Source: Pelotomaculum sp. UBA3103 (GTDB taxonomy: Bacteria > Bacillota > Desulfotomaculia > Desulfotomaculales > Pelotomaculaceae). Taken from it: DNA of 37,691 nt. The translations under genes were made by a program, and so were the position numbers. The stretch covers positions 1 through 37,691 of the forward strand of contig DFAP01000050.1 of the NCBI GenBank assembly GCA_002365855.1, read 5' to 3'. The notes under the pieces are model-generated. The model had not been told where the DNA came from. It worked only from the letters and a program-made list of their open reading frames with translations, and did no database searches. Positions 9,098 through 17,812 of the stretch are shown here, piece by piece (the first letter of the stretch is position 1; every line of letters starts with the position of its first letter).

Positions 9098-10510
9098 TTA
9101 GTCTATATTCTGGCCGGCCAAAACAGTCTGACATCTCCTTGTCGACAACAATTGAATAATTTGCTCCATTTTCATCCCACGGGATCCCTTGAACAGAACC
9201 ACGTCACCTTCCTGAAGCAGTTCATCCAGGAGAGTAGCCGCCGTAACATTATCAGGGCATGGGAAAACCTTGTCCTGAAGCATACCGGCACTCACAGCGC
9301 CTTCAGCCGCAATGGAGGCAAGGTCTCCCACCGTCACCAGACAGTCGAGCTTTAACTGGGCTGCCACTTCACCCACTTCACGATGTCCATCAGTGGTACG
9401 TGGTCCTAATTCAAGCATGCCTCCGAGCACAGCTACTGAACGCCGCTCACCCGCAGTTTCCTTTAAAACCATAAGAGACGCCTTCATTGAAGGAGGGCTT
9501 GCGTTATAAGCATCATTGATAATGGTTACTCCCCCGGTTTCGGTGATCTCGAGCCGCATCCCGGTCAAAGCCACTGCGGCAAGCCCCCTGGCTATTTCCT
9601 CGTGCGTAAGACCCAATTCCCTGCCCGCGCCAATAGCGGCAAGGGCGTTCATAACGTTATGCCTCCCTGGAACAGGAAGGAAATATTCGTGACGGTCACA
9701 ACCCTGTACTGCTTCAAAACGGCTGCCTCCGCCTTCAGGCCTGATCTTCTCCACCCTGATGCCCGAGGCCTGTCCTTCTCCGAAAAAGATTACCCTGCCC
9801 CGGCAGCGCAGCGCTTCCCTTTGGATAAAGGGGCTTTCCGCGTGTAAAAGAGCAAACCCGCCGGCCGGTATATGCTCCAGAATTTCACCTTTGGCAGCTG
9901 CTATATTACTCACTGTCCCCAGCAGTTCCAGGTGTGTTTCGCCAATATTTGTAATCACTGCAGCTGTCGGCCGGGCTGTCCTGCACAGGTCGCCTATCTC
10001 TCCGGGTCCCCGCATGGCCATCTCCACAACAGCGGCCTGGCAGCTGCTGTCCATCTCCAACAGGGTTAGCGGCAGTCCGATTTCGTTATTAAAATTTCCA
10101 ACTGTTTTTAGGGTTTTAAAGCGCGTACCCACTACAGAAGCTATCATATCTTTCGTTGTTGTTTTACCGGTACTCCCGGTGACACCAATAACAAAAGGCC
10201 TGCAGCATTCCCTGTTATAGGCGGCCAGCTTATGAAGCGCCGTCAGGGTATCTTCCACCATAACAACATGAATGCCCGGCGGCAGCCCGGTGCGGCTGCT
10301 CACGATCAGGCCGCCCGCGCCGGAGCCCGCGGCCTGTTTTAAAAAGCTGTGGGCATCATAGCGCTCCCCCCGCAGGGCAATAAACAGGTCGCCTGCTTTG
10401 ATGGCGCGTGAATCTGTTGAAACCGATTTAAAGAGCAGTCCGGCATCTCTCTCCTGGAGAATTTCCCCGGCTGTCACCCTTGCTATCTCATGAATCGTTA
10501 AAGGTATCAT
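9098..10510 (-). CDS. murF: UDP-MurNAc-tripeptide D-Ala-D-Ala ligase MurF
   Basis: ATP-dependent addition of the D-Ala-D-Ala dipeptide, completing the cytoplasmic pentapeptide precursor. The 470-residue chain has the MurF-type N-terminal domain (STDSRAIKAGDLFIAL), the ATP loop TGSTGKTTTK at residues 111-120 and the INDAYNASPPSMKASL motif typical of MurF. ATG 10510 follows GGAGG by seven bases. It lies 40 bases after murE and 23 bases before mraY, within the same transcript. Confidence 0.96.
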   Translation of the reverse strand: MIPLTIHEIARVTAGEILQERDAGLLFKSVSTDSRAIKAGDLFIALRGERYDAHSFLKQAAGSGAGGLIVSSRTGLPPGIHVVMVEDTLTALHKLAAYNRECCRPFVIGVTGSTGKTTTKDMIASVVGTRFKTLKTVGNFNNEIGLPLTLLEMDSSCQAAVVEMAMRGPGEIGDLCRTARPTAAVITNIGETHLELLGTVSNIAAAKGEILEHIPAGGFALLHAESPFIQREALRCRGRVIFFGEGQASGIRVEKIRPEGGGSRFEAVQGCDRHEYFLPVPGRHNVMNALAAIGAGRELGLTHEEIARGLAAVALTGMRLEITETGGVTIINDAYNASPPSMKASLMVLKETAGERRSVAVLGGMLELGPRTTDGHREVGEVAAQLKLDCLVTVGDLASIAAEGAVSAGMLQDKVFPCPDNVTAATLLDELLQEGDVVLFKGSRGMKMEQIIQLLSTRRCQTVLAGQNID

Positions 10511-10550
10511 CTTGAACCCTCCAAAAAAAACAGCTGCTTGGCCAAGCAGG

Positions 10551-12107
10551 TTAGCCTTCTGAGCCGGGCTTTTGCTCCATGTTTGACTTGAGCCCGATAC
10601 CGCCGCTCCTTGTTTCTGCTAGCGCCGCAGCAGCCTCCAAGCGGTCGTCGAAAGGAAACTTTTGCAAACCTATGACCTGGTAATCCTCGTGCCCCTTGCC
10701 CGCAATGACAACAACATCGCCCGGACAGGCCATACTTATAGCGCGTTGGATGGCCCTGCGCCGGTCAGCCTCCACAAGGTAACTGTCCTTGGCTGCCGGG
10801 GAGCTTATACCTTTTTCTATCTCGCTGATAATATGCAATGGTTCTTCCGTGCGTGGATTGTCTGATGTCAGAATGGAGAAGTCGCTGTAACTCGTGGCTA
10901 TCCCGCCCATCAGAGGACGCTTGGTGCGATCGCGGTCCCCGCCGCACCCAAATACGGTAATCAGACGGCCATGGGCGATTTGACGAGCTGTCTTCAAGAC
11001 ATTCTCCAACCCGTCCGGCGTATGGGCGTAGTCAACGATTACCGCAAAATCCTGACCGCAGTTGACGAGCTCAAACCTGCCGGAAACACCGTCTGACTCT
11101 TCCAGGGCCTTTATAATTAACCCGGCGGGTATTCCCAAAGCCAATGAGGCTGAAAAGGCCGCCAGAGCATTATATACGTTAAACAGGCCGGTAAGTTTCA
11201 GCTGAAGCTTACAACTTCCCCACTTACCTTTAACAGTAAAACTGACCCCTTTAGAGTTAATCTGAACATCCTCAGCCATTACATCAGCCTTGCAACGCAC
11301 TCCATAAGTATAAACCTTACCGGAGGATGCCTCAATAAAGTGTTTCGCGTATTGATCGTCCGCGTTAATTACCGAGTATTTTACTCCTTTTTTCTCGCCC
11401 GGCAAAGCCAGAGACCTGAATAGCCTTAGCTTTGACTCAAGGTATTCATCCATATCACGGTGAAAATCAAGATGGTCCTGAGTTAAGTTTGTAAAAATCA
11501 CAACATCAAATTCACAGCCGTCCACCCTGTGCAGAGACAGGGCATGTGAAGAAACTTCCATGACACAGGTATCGACTCCCTCAGTCGACATCTCGTGCAG
11601 CAGGCGCTGCAGCTCAAGTGATTCCGGGGTGGTATGTTTAACCGGCAGGATTCTGCTCCCAATCCGGTTGTGTATAGTTCCGATCAAACCAGTCTTTTGG
11701 CCTGATACATTTAGGACGGCGGCCAGAAGATTTGTTGTCGTCGTTTTGCCATTGGTACCCGTGACCCCAATCATTTTCATCCTGGAGGATGGGCAGCCGT
11801 AAAACCGGGTTGAGAGTAACGCAAGCGCGTGTCTTGTATCAGCCGCCAGGATCCATGCAACACCGGGAGAAATGTTGACCTCACGTTGCATAACTATTGC
11901 TGCAGCGCCTTGTTCAACTGCCTGACTAATATATTCATGCCCATCGGCGTTTAATCCCTTGACAGCCACAAAAAGAAATCCCGGTTCAACCTGGCGTGAG
12001 TCGTAGGCAATCCCCTTAATCTGTGTCGAGGGGTCACCGCCCCAGGCAAGGAATTCAATTACTTCAAGCAGTTCTTGAAAAAGCAATTGTTCCACCCCGA
12101 TTTCCAT
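10551..12107 (-). CDS. murE: UDP-MurNAc-L-Ala-D-Glu:meso-DAP ligase MurE
   Basis: Adds the third stem-peptide residue. The 518-residue chain has the ATP loop TGTNGKTTT (116-124), the motif VIVDYAHTPDGLENV and, at residues 416-419, DNPR. DNPR is the established signature of meso-diaminopimelate-adding MurE enzymes, as opposed to lysine-type, so the organism most likely has DAP-type peptidoglycan. The upstream ribosome site is weak (AAAGG about ten bases before ATG 12107). The 153-base gap to spoVD contains a TATAAT on the minus strand (12146-12151) but no convincing -35, so an internal promoter is only possible. Confidence 0.96.
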   Translation of the reverse strand: MEIGVEQLLFQELLEVIEFLAWGGDPSTQIKGIAYDSRQVEPGFLFVAVKGLNADGHEYISQAVEQGAAAIVMQREVNISPGVAWILAADTRHALALLSTRFYGCPSSRMKMIGVTGTNGKTTTTNLLAAVLNVSGQKTGLIGTIHNRIGSRILPVKHTTPESLELQRLLHEMSTEGVDTCVMEVSSHALSLHRVDGCEFDVVIFTNLTQDHLDFHRDMDEYLESKLRLFRSLALPGEKKGVKYSVINADDQYAKHFIEASSGKVYTYGVRCKADVMAEDVQINSKGVSFTVKGKWGSCKLQLKLTGLFNVYNALAAFSASLALGIPAGLIIKALEESDGVSGRFELVNCGQDFAVIVDYAHTPDGLENVLKTARQIAHGRLITVFGCGGDRDRTKRPLMGGIATSYSDFSILTSDNPRTEEPLHIISEIEKGISSPAAKDSYLVEADRRRAIQRAISMACPGDVVVIAGKGHEDYQVIGLQKFPFDDRLEAAAALAETRSGGIGLKSNMEQKPGSEG

Positions 12108-12260
12108 GTTTATATTACCTTTTCATAGTATTTCCATCAACAACTATTATATTCCACGGGAGGTAAATTATGGTTTGATCCTTTATAGTTGAAGAGGCGG
12201 CTAAAATTTCCAAAGAAACCAGGCCAACCTCTTTTTTCCCCTTAAATCTTTTTCCGGAGC

Positions 12261-14393
12261 CTAGTCTAGCAGACTCCTTATCACCGGCGGTTGGAACTCA
12301 ACTGTGATGGTGGCGCCACTGGGTACTTTAGTGCCCGGGGCTACCTGTTGCGCTGCGGCAAGCCCGCTTCCTGACGGGTTAAGATGAAGTCCTAGTTTCT
12401 CTAAAATGCTGCCGGCTTCCTTGATGGACAAGCCTCCTAGATCGGGTACGGTGACCTCACCCGATGAACCATTACCATGCGGTTGCAGCTCAAGAATGAC
12501 CGTAGTACCGCTCAAGACCTCGGCTCCGCCATTGGGTATCTGGCTGTATACGATTTTCCCTTCACCCCTGATTTGGACGGAAAAACCTGCGTTCTTCAGT
12601 ACGTTTTGGGCATCTTCCACAGGATAATTAACAACATTCGGCATGGTCATTTTTACCCTGTTCTCTTCAAAAACAAAAGGTAGCTTTGGCTTTTCCAGGT
12701 TTGGTCTTTCAGGGACTTTCATATACCTTAAAGTATCCTGAGCGATGGCTTTAAAAGCAGGCGCGGCCACCTGGCTTCCATAATATATATAGCTAGTCGG
12801 CTCAGCTACCATTACCAGCATCGCTATCTGGGGGTCGTCAGCAGGAGCAAAGCCCACGAATGAACCTACGTATTTTCCTGCAGCATACCCACCGGATTCT
12901 ACCACTTGCGCCGTGCCTGTTTTGCCCGCCGCACCGTATCCATCCACAAAAGCGTTTCTCCCCGTACCCTTGAACACCACATTAGTTAGCAGATCCATCA
13001 GAGTCTGTGCTGTATTTTTTGAAATGACCTGGCGGACAACCTCAGGTTTAAACTCTTTAACCACCTTGCCTTCTCCATCGGTGACAGCCTTGACCAGAGA
13101 CGGTTTCATCAAGACCCCCCCGTTAGCGACTGCGGAAGCGGCAGTAAGCAGTTGGATTGGCGTCACAGCAATGGACTGCCCCATCGACATAGTGGCGATA
13201 TTTAGGTCAGTAGCTTCTTTTTCGGGAATTTGGATACCCACTTCCTCACCGGGAAGGGAAATATTGGTTTTTTCTCCAAGTCCAAAGGCGTTGATATATT
13301 TATAAAATTTTTCCTTGCCCAGCCTTAGTCCCACTGTAATAAAACCGGGGTTGCAGGAGTTTTGAACGACCTCTACGAAAGTTTGTGAACCGTGCCCTCC
13401 GTCATTCCAGCACCTGATGGTGCGGTCCGCGACCTTAATAAAACCAGGATCATAAAAAGTATCGGTGAGTTTGACTGCGCCTTCTTCCAGGGCAGCCGCA
13501 GCTGTGATAATTTTAAAGGTTGATCCGGGCTCATAATTATACCAGATACTAGGATTGTGATCCCATACCGACTGAGGATCCTTCCTCCAGTCACCGGGAC
13601 TAAATGTGGGCCTGTTACCCATCGCAAGGATCTCACCGGTCTTGGGGTCCATTACAATAATTACCGCTAGTTTAGGGTGATGCTCGTCTATTATTTTGTC
13701 TAGTTCCCTTTCCACGAAAAACTGTATGGTCTGATCGATGGTAAGAACCAGGTTATTTCCTTGCACCGGAGGAATAAATTTATGAAGGGCTTCTGGAATG
13801 TTCCTGCCAACCGCGTCTTTTTCAATCACAATTCGTCCCGGAACACCCTTTAAATCCTTGTCATATACAGCTTCTATGCCGATTAAGCCCTGATTGTCAT
13901 CACCTGCGAAACCAAGTACATGTGCTGCAAGACTCTCCTGGTGATAAAAGCGCCTGCTCTCCTCCACCAGTTCTACACCGCTTATTTTTAAAGCCTTCAG
14001 CCTTTGAGCCGAGTCGTAATCAATTCTCCTCTTAATCCAGACAAAGCCCACGTTTTGGGTGAGCCTGTTATAAACATCTTCCCTATCCATACTCAAGGCT
14101 TCAGCAATCTTATCAGCAGCAGCCGGCTTGTCTTTGATTTGGGGTGGAAAGGCATAGGCCGAGTCAACACTCACACTCGTTACCAGTTCATTACCACTGC
14201 GGTCATAAATAGTCCCTCGCTTGGCCTCAACCGGCACATCGCGCATTCTGACTTCCAGGGCTTCTTCTCTAAGCCTGTCCCCTTCAACAAGCTGAATCCA
14301 GGCCAGGCGGAAAATCAGCCCTAAAAGGGCCGCCGTAGCGATTAGAAAAACCCAGGTTATTCTTTTCCGGATTAAAATACTTGTTGTTTGCAT
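12261..14393 (-). CDS. spoVD: Class B penicillin-binding protein, SpoVD/FtsI type, with two PASTA domains
   Basis: Cross-links peptidoglycan at the septum or spore cortex, normally with a SEDS partner. The 710 residues comprise a membrane anchor at 12-33, the PBP dimerisation domain beginning with the motif RGTIYDRSGNELVTS, and the transpeptidase domain with S291-T-F-K294 (catalytic Ser), S346-C-N348 and K491-T-G493. Two C-terminal PASTA repeats follow, at about 584-636 and 647-702. In Bacillus, dcw-encoded SpoVD is sporulation specific and PbpB vegetative; only one such gene is present here, so it may do both jobs. ATG 14393 follows GGGGAG by about eight bases and lies inside the 3' end of ftsL. 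Confidence 0.94.
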   Translation of the reverse strand: MQTTSILIRKRITWVFLIATAALLGLIFRLAWIQLVEGDRLREEALEVRMRDVPVEAKRGTIYDRSGNELVTSVSVDSAYAFPPQIKDKPAAADKIAEALSMDREDVYNRLTQNVGFVWIKRRIDYDSAQRLKALKISGVELVEESRRFYHQESLAAHVLGFAGDDNQGLIGIEAVYDKDLKGVPGRIVIEKDAVGRNIPEALHKFIPPVQGNNLVLTIDQTIQFFVERELDKIIDEHHPKLAVIIVMDPKTGEILAMGNRPTFSPGDWRKDPQSVWDHNPSIWYNYEPGSTFKIITAAAALEEGAVKLTDTFYDPGFIKVADRTIRCWNDGGHGSQTFVEVVQNSCNPGFITVGLRLGKEKFYKYINAFGLGEKTNISLPGEEVGIQIPEKEATDLNIATMSMGQSIAVTPIQLLTAASAVANGGVLMKPSLVKAVTDGEGKVVKEFKPEVVRQVISKNTAQTLMDLLTNVVFKGTGRNAFVDGYGAAGKTGTAQVVESGGYAAGKYVGSFVGFAPADDPQIAMLVMVAEPTSYIYYGSQVAAPAFKAIAQDTLRYMKVPERPNLEKPKLPFVFEENRVKMTMPNVVNYPVEDAQNVLKNAGFSVQIRGEGKIVYSQIPNGGAEVLSGTTVILELQPHGNGSSGEVTVPDLGGLSIKEAGSILEKLGLHLNPSGSGLAAAQQVAPGTKVPSGATITVEFQPPVIRSLLD

Positions 14394-14925
14394 TTTTCTT
14401 CTCCCCGGATACTATACCTGGCCCCTGCCCAAGTCGAATGTTTTCAAACCGGTTAACCAGTTCCGTAAAAGCCTTGATTAGACGGCTCTTTTCCTCTCCG
14501 GCAGGGGAAATGCCGGCTGCAAGTCCGTCTTCTTCCTGTATAACCGGTTCTGATTTAGTTTCCATTCCGGCAACAGTTACAACCAAAACATTGCCGCTGT
14601 CCGCCTTAACCATCCCCAGCTTGCCCTCGGCCAGTTCCTGCACTCGTTCAAGCGAGGCCATCCGGTTTATTTCCTCATACAGACTGTGATTTTCCACGCG
14701 CAGCATGGCAAGTTCTTTGTCCAGGCAGGTAATCTGGTAGCCCAGGGCCATAACTTGAGAAAAGTAATAGGCGACCATCACCCCAACCAAAAAAACAGTC
14801 AAAATAAACCCTGAAAGCGCCAGCCTTGAACTCTTCAGCGCGTACTTGCGCCTTCGTGTCTTTACAGGCCGGCTCTCATCAACGGACAATCCATAGTAGC
14901 CTGTCTTCTCCTGAGCTACTACCAA
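14284..14925 (-). CDS. ftsL: FtsL-like septum formation protein
   Basis: Bitopic division protein expected to bind DivIC and DivIB and to recruit the SEDS/PBP pair. The 213 residues begin with a basic cytoplasmic tail (TRRRKYALKSS), then one membrane helix at about 36-57 and a leucine-zipper-like coiled coil (about 60-100). The sequence is poorly conserved, as usual for FtsL, so position between rsmH and spoVD carries much of the call. The start is TTG 14925 with GGAGG ten bases upstream. The frame runs 110 bases into spoVD, so its last 36 residues are encoded in a second frame of that gene, and the chain is longer than most FtsL. A terminal frameshift or degenerate tail is possible. Confidence 0.8.
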   Translation of the reverse strand: MVVAQEKTGYYGLSVDESRPVKTRRRKYALKSSRLALSGFILTVFLVGVMVAYYFSQVMALGYQITCLDKELAMLRVENHSLYEEINRMASLERVQELAEGKLGMVKADSGNVLVVTVAGMETKSEPVIQEEDGLAAGISPAGEEKSRLIKAFTELVNRFENIRLGQGPGIVSGEKKNANNKYFNPEKNNLGFSNRYGGPFRADFPPGLDSAC

Positions 14926-14994
14926 GAGTATTCAACCTCCATCGGAAATAGAACTGCCGCCGGGGAAGGAATTCCCAGCTCAATTAAGTCAATG

Positions 14995-15939
14995 TCAAAT
15001 TCTTTCTGCCACCCGCAGCTTGGCGCTTCTTGCCCTTGGATTCAGCTCCAGCTCAGAAGGTGAAGCCAAAACAGGCTTAGCATTTACGAGCCTCAGCACT
15101 TTTTCCCTACCACACACACATACAGGGAAATTTCTGGGGCAGGTGCATGGTGAAACAAGCCGGCGAAAAAGGTCTTTAATAATTCTGTCCTCCAAAGAGT
15201 GGAAGGTAATAACACATATTCTACCGCCCGGCCGCAGGGCATTTACAGCCGACAGGACGGCTTGCTCAAGGATTTCCAATTCCCTGTTTACAGCTATACG
15301 CAGTGCCTGAAAGGTCCGCCTGGCAGGATGCGGGCCCTGCCGCCTCGCGCCGGCAGGCACAGCTTTTTTAATGATCTCAACCAGCTGCCCGGTGGTTTCA
15401 ATGGGAATCCTCTTTCTTTCCTCTGCAATGAACTGCGCGATCCTGGCAGCCCACCGCTCCTCGCCAAAATCTTTAATAGTTTTTGCCAGCTTATGCTCCG
15501 GCAGGTTGTTCACAAGGTAGCCGGCGGTTATTTCCTGTTCCGGGTCCATTCTCATATCCAGGGGAGCGTTATGCTGGTAGCTAAAGCCCCTGGCGGGGTT
15601 ATCAAGCTGATATGATGATACCCCAAGATCAAAAATTATTCCGTCCACATGGGTAATTTCCAGACTGTTTAACACTTCGGTCAGGCCGGCAAAGTTGGCA
15701 CGAACTAATTTCACCCTGTCCAGGAATTTTACAAGCTTGTTCGCTGCCGCAGCCAGGGCTTCGGGATCCTGATCCAGCCCTATCAGCAGCACGGCGGGTC
15801 TAAAATCTACTGTTTTATTTAATATGGCCTCACTATGCCCGGCGCCACCCAGGGTACAATCTACATATATACCGCCAGGCGTGAGCCTCAGACCCTCCAG
15901 GACCTCAAGAGGCATGACCGGGTTGTGGATAAATTCCAT
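14995..15939 (-). CDS. rsmH: 16S rRNA (cytosine-1402-N4)-methyltransferase RsmH (MraW)
   Basis: SAM-dependent methylation of C1402 in the 16S rRNA decoding centre. The 314-residue protein shows the starting motif [13 protein letters not shown], the SAM-binding segment [15 protein letters not shown], the region [14 protein letters not shown] and the closing signature [14 protein letters not shown]. It is the second dcw gene, 18 bases after mraZ, the usual arrangement. The ribosome site AAGGG is about ten bases before ATG 15939. Confidence 0.97.
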   Translation of the reverse strand: MEFIHNPVMPLEVLEGLRLTPGGIYVDCTLGGAGHSEAILNKTVDFRPAVLLIGLDQDPEALAAAANKLVKFLDRVKLVRANFAGLTEVLNSLEITHVDGIIFDLGVSSYQLDNPARGFSYQHNAPLDMRMDPEQEITAGYLVNNLPEHKLAKTIKDFGEERWAARIAQFIAEERKRIPIETTGQLVEIIKKAVPAGARRQGPHPARRTFQALRIAVNRELEILEQAVLSAVNALRPGGRICVITFHSLEDRIIKDLFRRLVSPCTCPRNFPVCVCGREKVLRLVNAKPVLASPSELELNPRARSAKLRVAERI

Positions 15940-15957
15940 TCTAATTCAACCCTTATA

Positions 15958-16407
15958 TTACTGGTTTTTAGTTATATCGAGATCTAAGTCTACAATCTTC
16001 TCTGCTATGTCTTCATATGATGCGGCAGTACGCGAAATATATTGTTCCCATTGTCCCTTAGCCCAGATTTCAACCCGGGTAGATACGCCGATTACAATTG
16101 CATCCTTCTCCAACTGGGCAAATTCTCTTAAATTAACCGGGATCAATATTCTACCCTGTTTATCTACTTCACATATTGCGGCGCCTGAGAAAAAAAACCG
16201 AACGAAGGCCCGGGCATCGCCCTTAGTAAAGGGTAAGGACTTCAGCTTCTGCTCAAGCACCTCCCATTCGCTGCGAGGGTAAGCAAAAAGACATCCGTCA
16301 AGACCTTTTGTTACCACAAAAGAGTCTCCCAGGCCTTCTCGGAAGCGGGCTGGTATAAATAGTCTTCCCTTTGAGTCAATATTATGTTGATATTCTCCCA
16401 TAAACAT
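15958..16407 (-). CDS. mraZ: Transcriptional regulator MraZ
   Basis: DNA-binding regulator of the dcw operon, with two SpoVT/AbrB-like beta-hairpin domains. The typical N terminus [16 protein letters not shown] and the second repeat with [16 protein letters not shown] are present in 149 residues. In E. coli MraZ represses its own promoter by binding direct TGGGN repeats at 10-bp period; a matching triple repeat lies 30-55 bases upstream here. Two ATGs (16407, 16401) are possible starts and neither has a textbook ribosome site. First gene of the cluster. Confidence 0.96.
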   Translation of the reverse strand: MFMGEYQHNIDSKGRLFIPARFREGLGDSFVVTKGLDGCLFAYPRSEWEVLEQKLKSLPFTKGDARAFVRFFFSGAAICEVDKQGRILIPVNLREFAQLEKDAIVIGVSTRVEIWAKGQWEQYISRTAASYEDIAEKIVDLDLDITKNQ

Positions 16408-16436
16408 GTGCTTCGCCCCAGATCGGTGGGAATATC

Positions 16437-16462
16437 ACCCACTTAAAACCACATTCCACCAC
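16437..16462 (-). promoter_or_regulatory. MraZ operator: three 10-bp-phased GTGG repeats
   Basis: On the minus strand GTGGTG (16457-16462), GTGGTT (16447-16452) and GTGGGT (16437-16442) follow each other at exactly 10-base spacing, that is TGGNN separated by five bases. This matches the known MraZ-binding repeats upstream of mraZ in E. coli. The last repeat is also one arm of an inverted pair with GTGGG at 16426-16430. No convincing -35/-10 pair was identified around it. Confidence 0.75.
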
Positions 16463-16524
16463 TTATTCTATCAATAAACAAAAATACCTTTTTGAAAATA
16501 AAAAAAATTAACTTTTTACTGGTG

Positions 16525-16558
16525 AAAAAAATAGCGGGACGAGTTATTAAAAACCCGC
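16525..16558 (-). terminator. Terminator between the orphan membrane gene and mraZ
   Basis: On the minus strand GCGGG (16554-16558) and CCCGC (16534-16538) form a stem with a 15-base loop, followed by TATTTTTTT. It separates the 16602-28100 minus-strand genes from the dcw transcript. The short stem and long loop make it moderate in strength. Confidence 0.55.
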
Positions 16559-16601
16559 CCCGAAGGAACTGGCAAACCTGAACGAGGAGTTCACAGCCGC
16601 T

Positions 16602-16898
16602 CTACATTCTATAAATATTCATCCAGCCTGTTCCGGTTTTTTTCCATTCTCTGATATACCGGTGCTCAAAACCTTCTTCTATTTCCTTCCTGCCTTTTAA
16701 GCAGCTAACTTTTAAGTCAATAGTATATTCATCCGGTAAGCCTGCCCCGCGGGGCAATCTCACAACAATATCACTATCGTCAGGCCGTTTGTTTTCGCCA
16801 TGCTTCAAACCATCACGGCCAGGCCTGGTGGAAAGAATCAAAGTTATTACAAAAAACAAGATAGCAATAAATGCCAGGACAGCGCCAACAAAGTCCAC
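16602..16898 (-). CDS. Unrecognised small membrane-anchored protein
   Basis: A 98-residue ORF with a GTG start at 16898, placed seven bases after GGAGGG, so translation is well supported. Residues 4-24 form one membrane helix (FVGAVLAFIAILFFVITLIL). The rest is a soluble, charged domain with Trp85 and Trp92 near the end and a Cys at about 66. No family is recognised. It stands 83 bases after the PHP phosphatase gene on the same strand and just before a terminator, so it may be the last gene of that transcript. Confidence 0.6.
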   Translation of the reverse strand: MDFVGAVLAFIAILFFVITLILSTRPGRDGLKHGENKRPDDSDIVVRLPRGAGLPDEYTIDLKVSCLKGRKEIEEGFEHRYIREWKKTGTGWMNIYRM

Positions 16899-16981
16899 CT
16901 TAGTACCCTCCGGTTAATAAACCTATTGGGTTAAGGTATTCGATAAATGTTAAAATTTTCCTGCCAATAAAAATATTTGTT

Positions 16982-17812
16982 CTAACAGTTCGGCAGTTTT
17001 ATAAATTCTCTTCGTCTCTCCCCAAAGACGGCAATTTCCCTGTAGCCGGCATCTCTAATCAGCTTCAGGGCGTTTTTAAAACCCTCACCGACCTGTTCAG
17101 GCTGGTGGGCATCTGATCCCAGGGTTACAGGAATGCCATGCCTGTGAAAAATATTCAGAAGCAACGGCCCTGGGTAAATCTCCTCAGCCGGATAACGAAG
17201 ACCTGCGGTATTGACCTCTGCGCATACACCCGCCCTTTGAAACGCCATGGCGGTCTGCTCATAAAGAGGGTTCAGGTCAAGAGACGGCAGAATATTAAAC
17301 TTTTTTATCAAATCCGGGTGGCCCATTATATCAAAAAGGCCTGACAGGGCTGCCTGCTGCAATAGGCTGAAATAACGCTCGTAAACCTGATTAATTTCCC
17401 TCCTGCTGTATTCATCCACTTCGCCGGGGTTATCAAAACTCCACCCGTCTATAAAATGCACCGACCCTATAACATAATCAAATGGGCAGGAGCAAAGAAG
17501 GGAGGCCAGCTTTTTTTCATGTCCAGGCACAAAATCTGCCTCGATACCAAGCCTTACACTTACCGGAGACGCCTCAGCGCAATTCTTAATCATTTCTACG
17601 TACAGAGGGAGATCTTTTTCATCCATGGCATAGCCCGGTATGGTCCTGCCCGGAGGTAAGAAGTAGAGAGGCAAGTGATCGGAAAAACCAACCTCCTGTA
17701 TGCCCACCCGGACGGCCTGCTCAAGGTATTCACTTATTTCACCCGAAGCGTGCCCGCAGAGCCTGGTGTGCAGGTGATAGTCGACAGGAATGACCGCAGC
17801 TTCGTAATTCAT
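16982..17812 (-). CDS. PHP-domain phosphoesterase, histidinol-phosphatase (HisK/HisJ) family
   Basis: The 276-residue protein has the PHP-type metal site: HLHTRLCGH near the N terminus, FSDHLPLY, a conserved GIEADF region, MGHPDLIKKF, and LGSDAHQPEQVGEGF near the end. This set matches the PHP-type histidinol-phosphate phosphatases of Gram-positives, which dephosphorylate L-histidinol phosphate. No other his gene is nearby, so the substrate is open and other phosphomonoesters are possible. ATG 17812 overlaps the stop of the preceding MetE-like gene (ATGA, 4 bases), so the two are translationally coupled. Confidence 0.82.
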   Translation of the reverse strand: MNYEAAVIPVDYHLHTRLCGHASGEISEYLEQAVRVGIQEVGFSDHLPLYFLPPGRTIPGYAMDEKDLPLYVEMIKNCAEASPVSVRLGIEADFVPGHEKKLASLLCSCPFDYVIGSVHFIDGWSFDNPGEVDEYSRREINQVYERYFSLLQQAALSGLFDIMGHPDLIKKFNILPSLDLNPLYEQTAMAFQRAGVCAEVNTAGLRYPAEEIYPGPLLLNIFHRHGIPVTLGSDAHQPEQVGEGFKNALKLIRDAGYREIAVFGERRREFIKLPNC

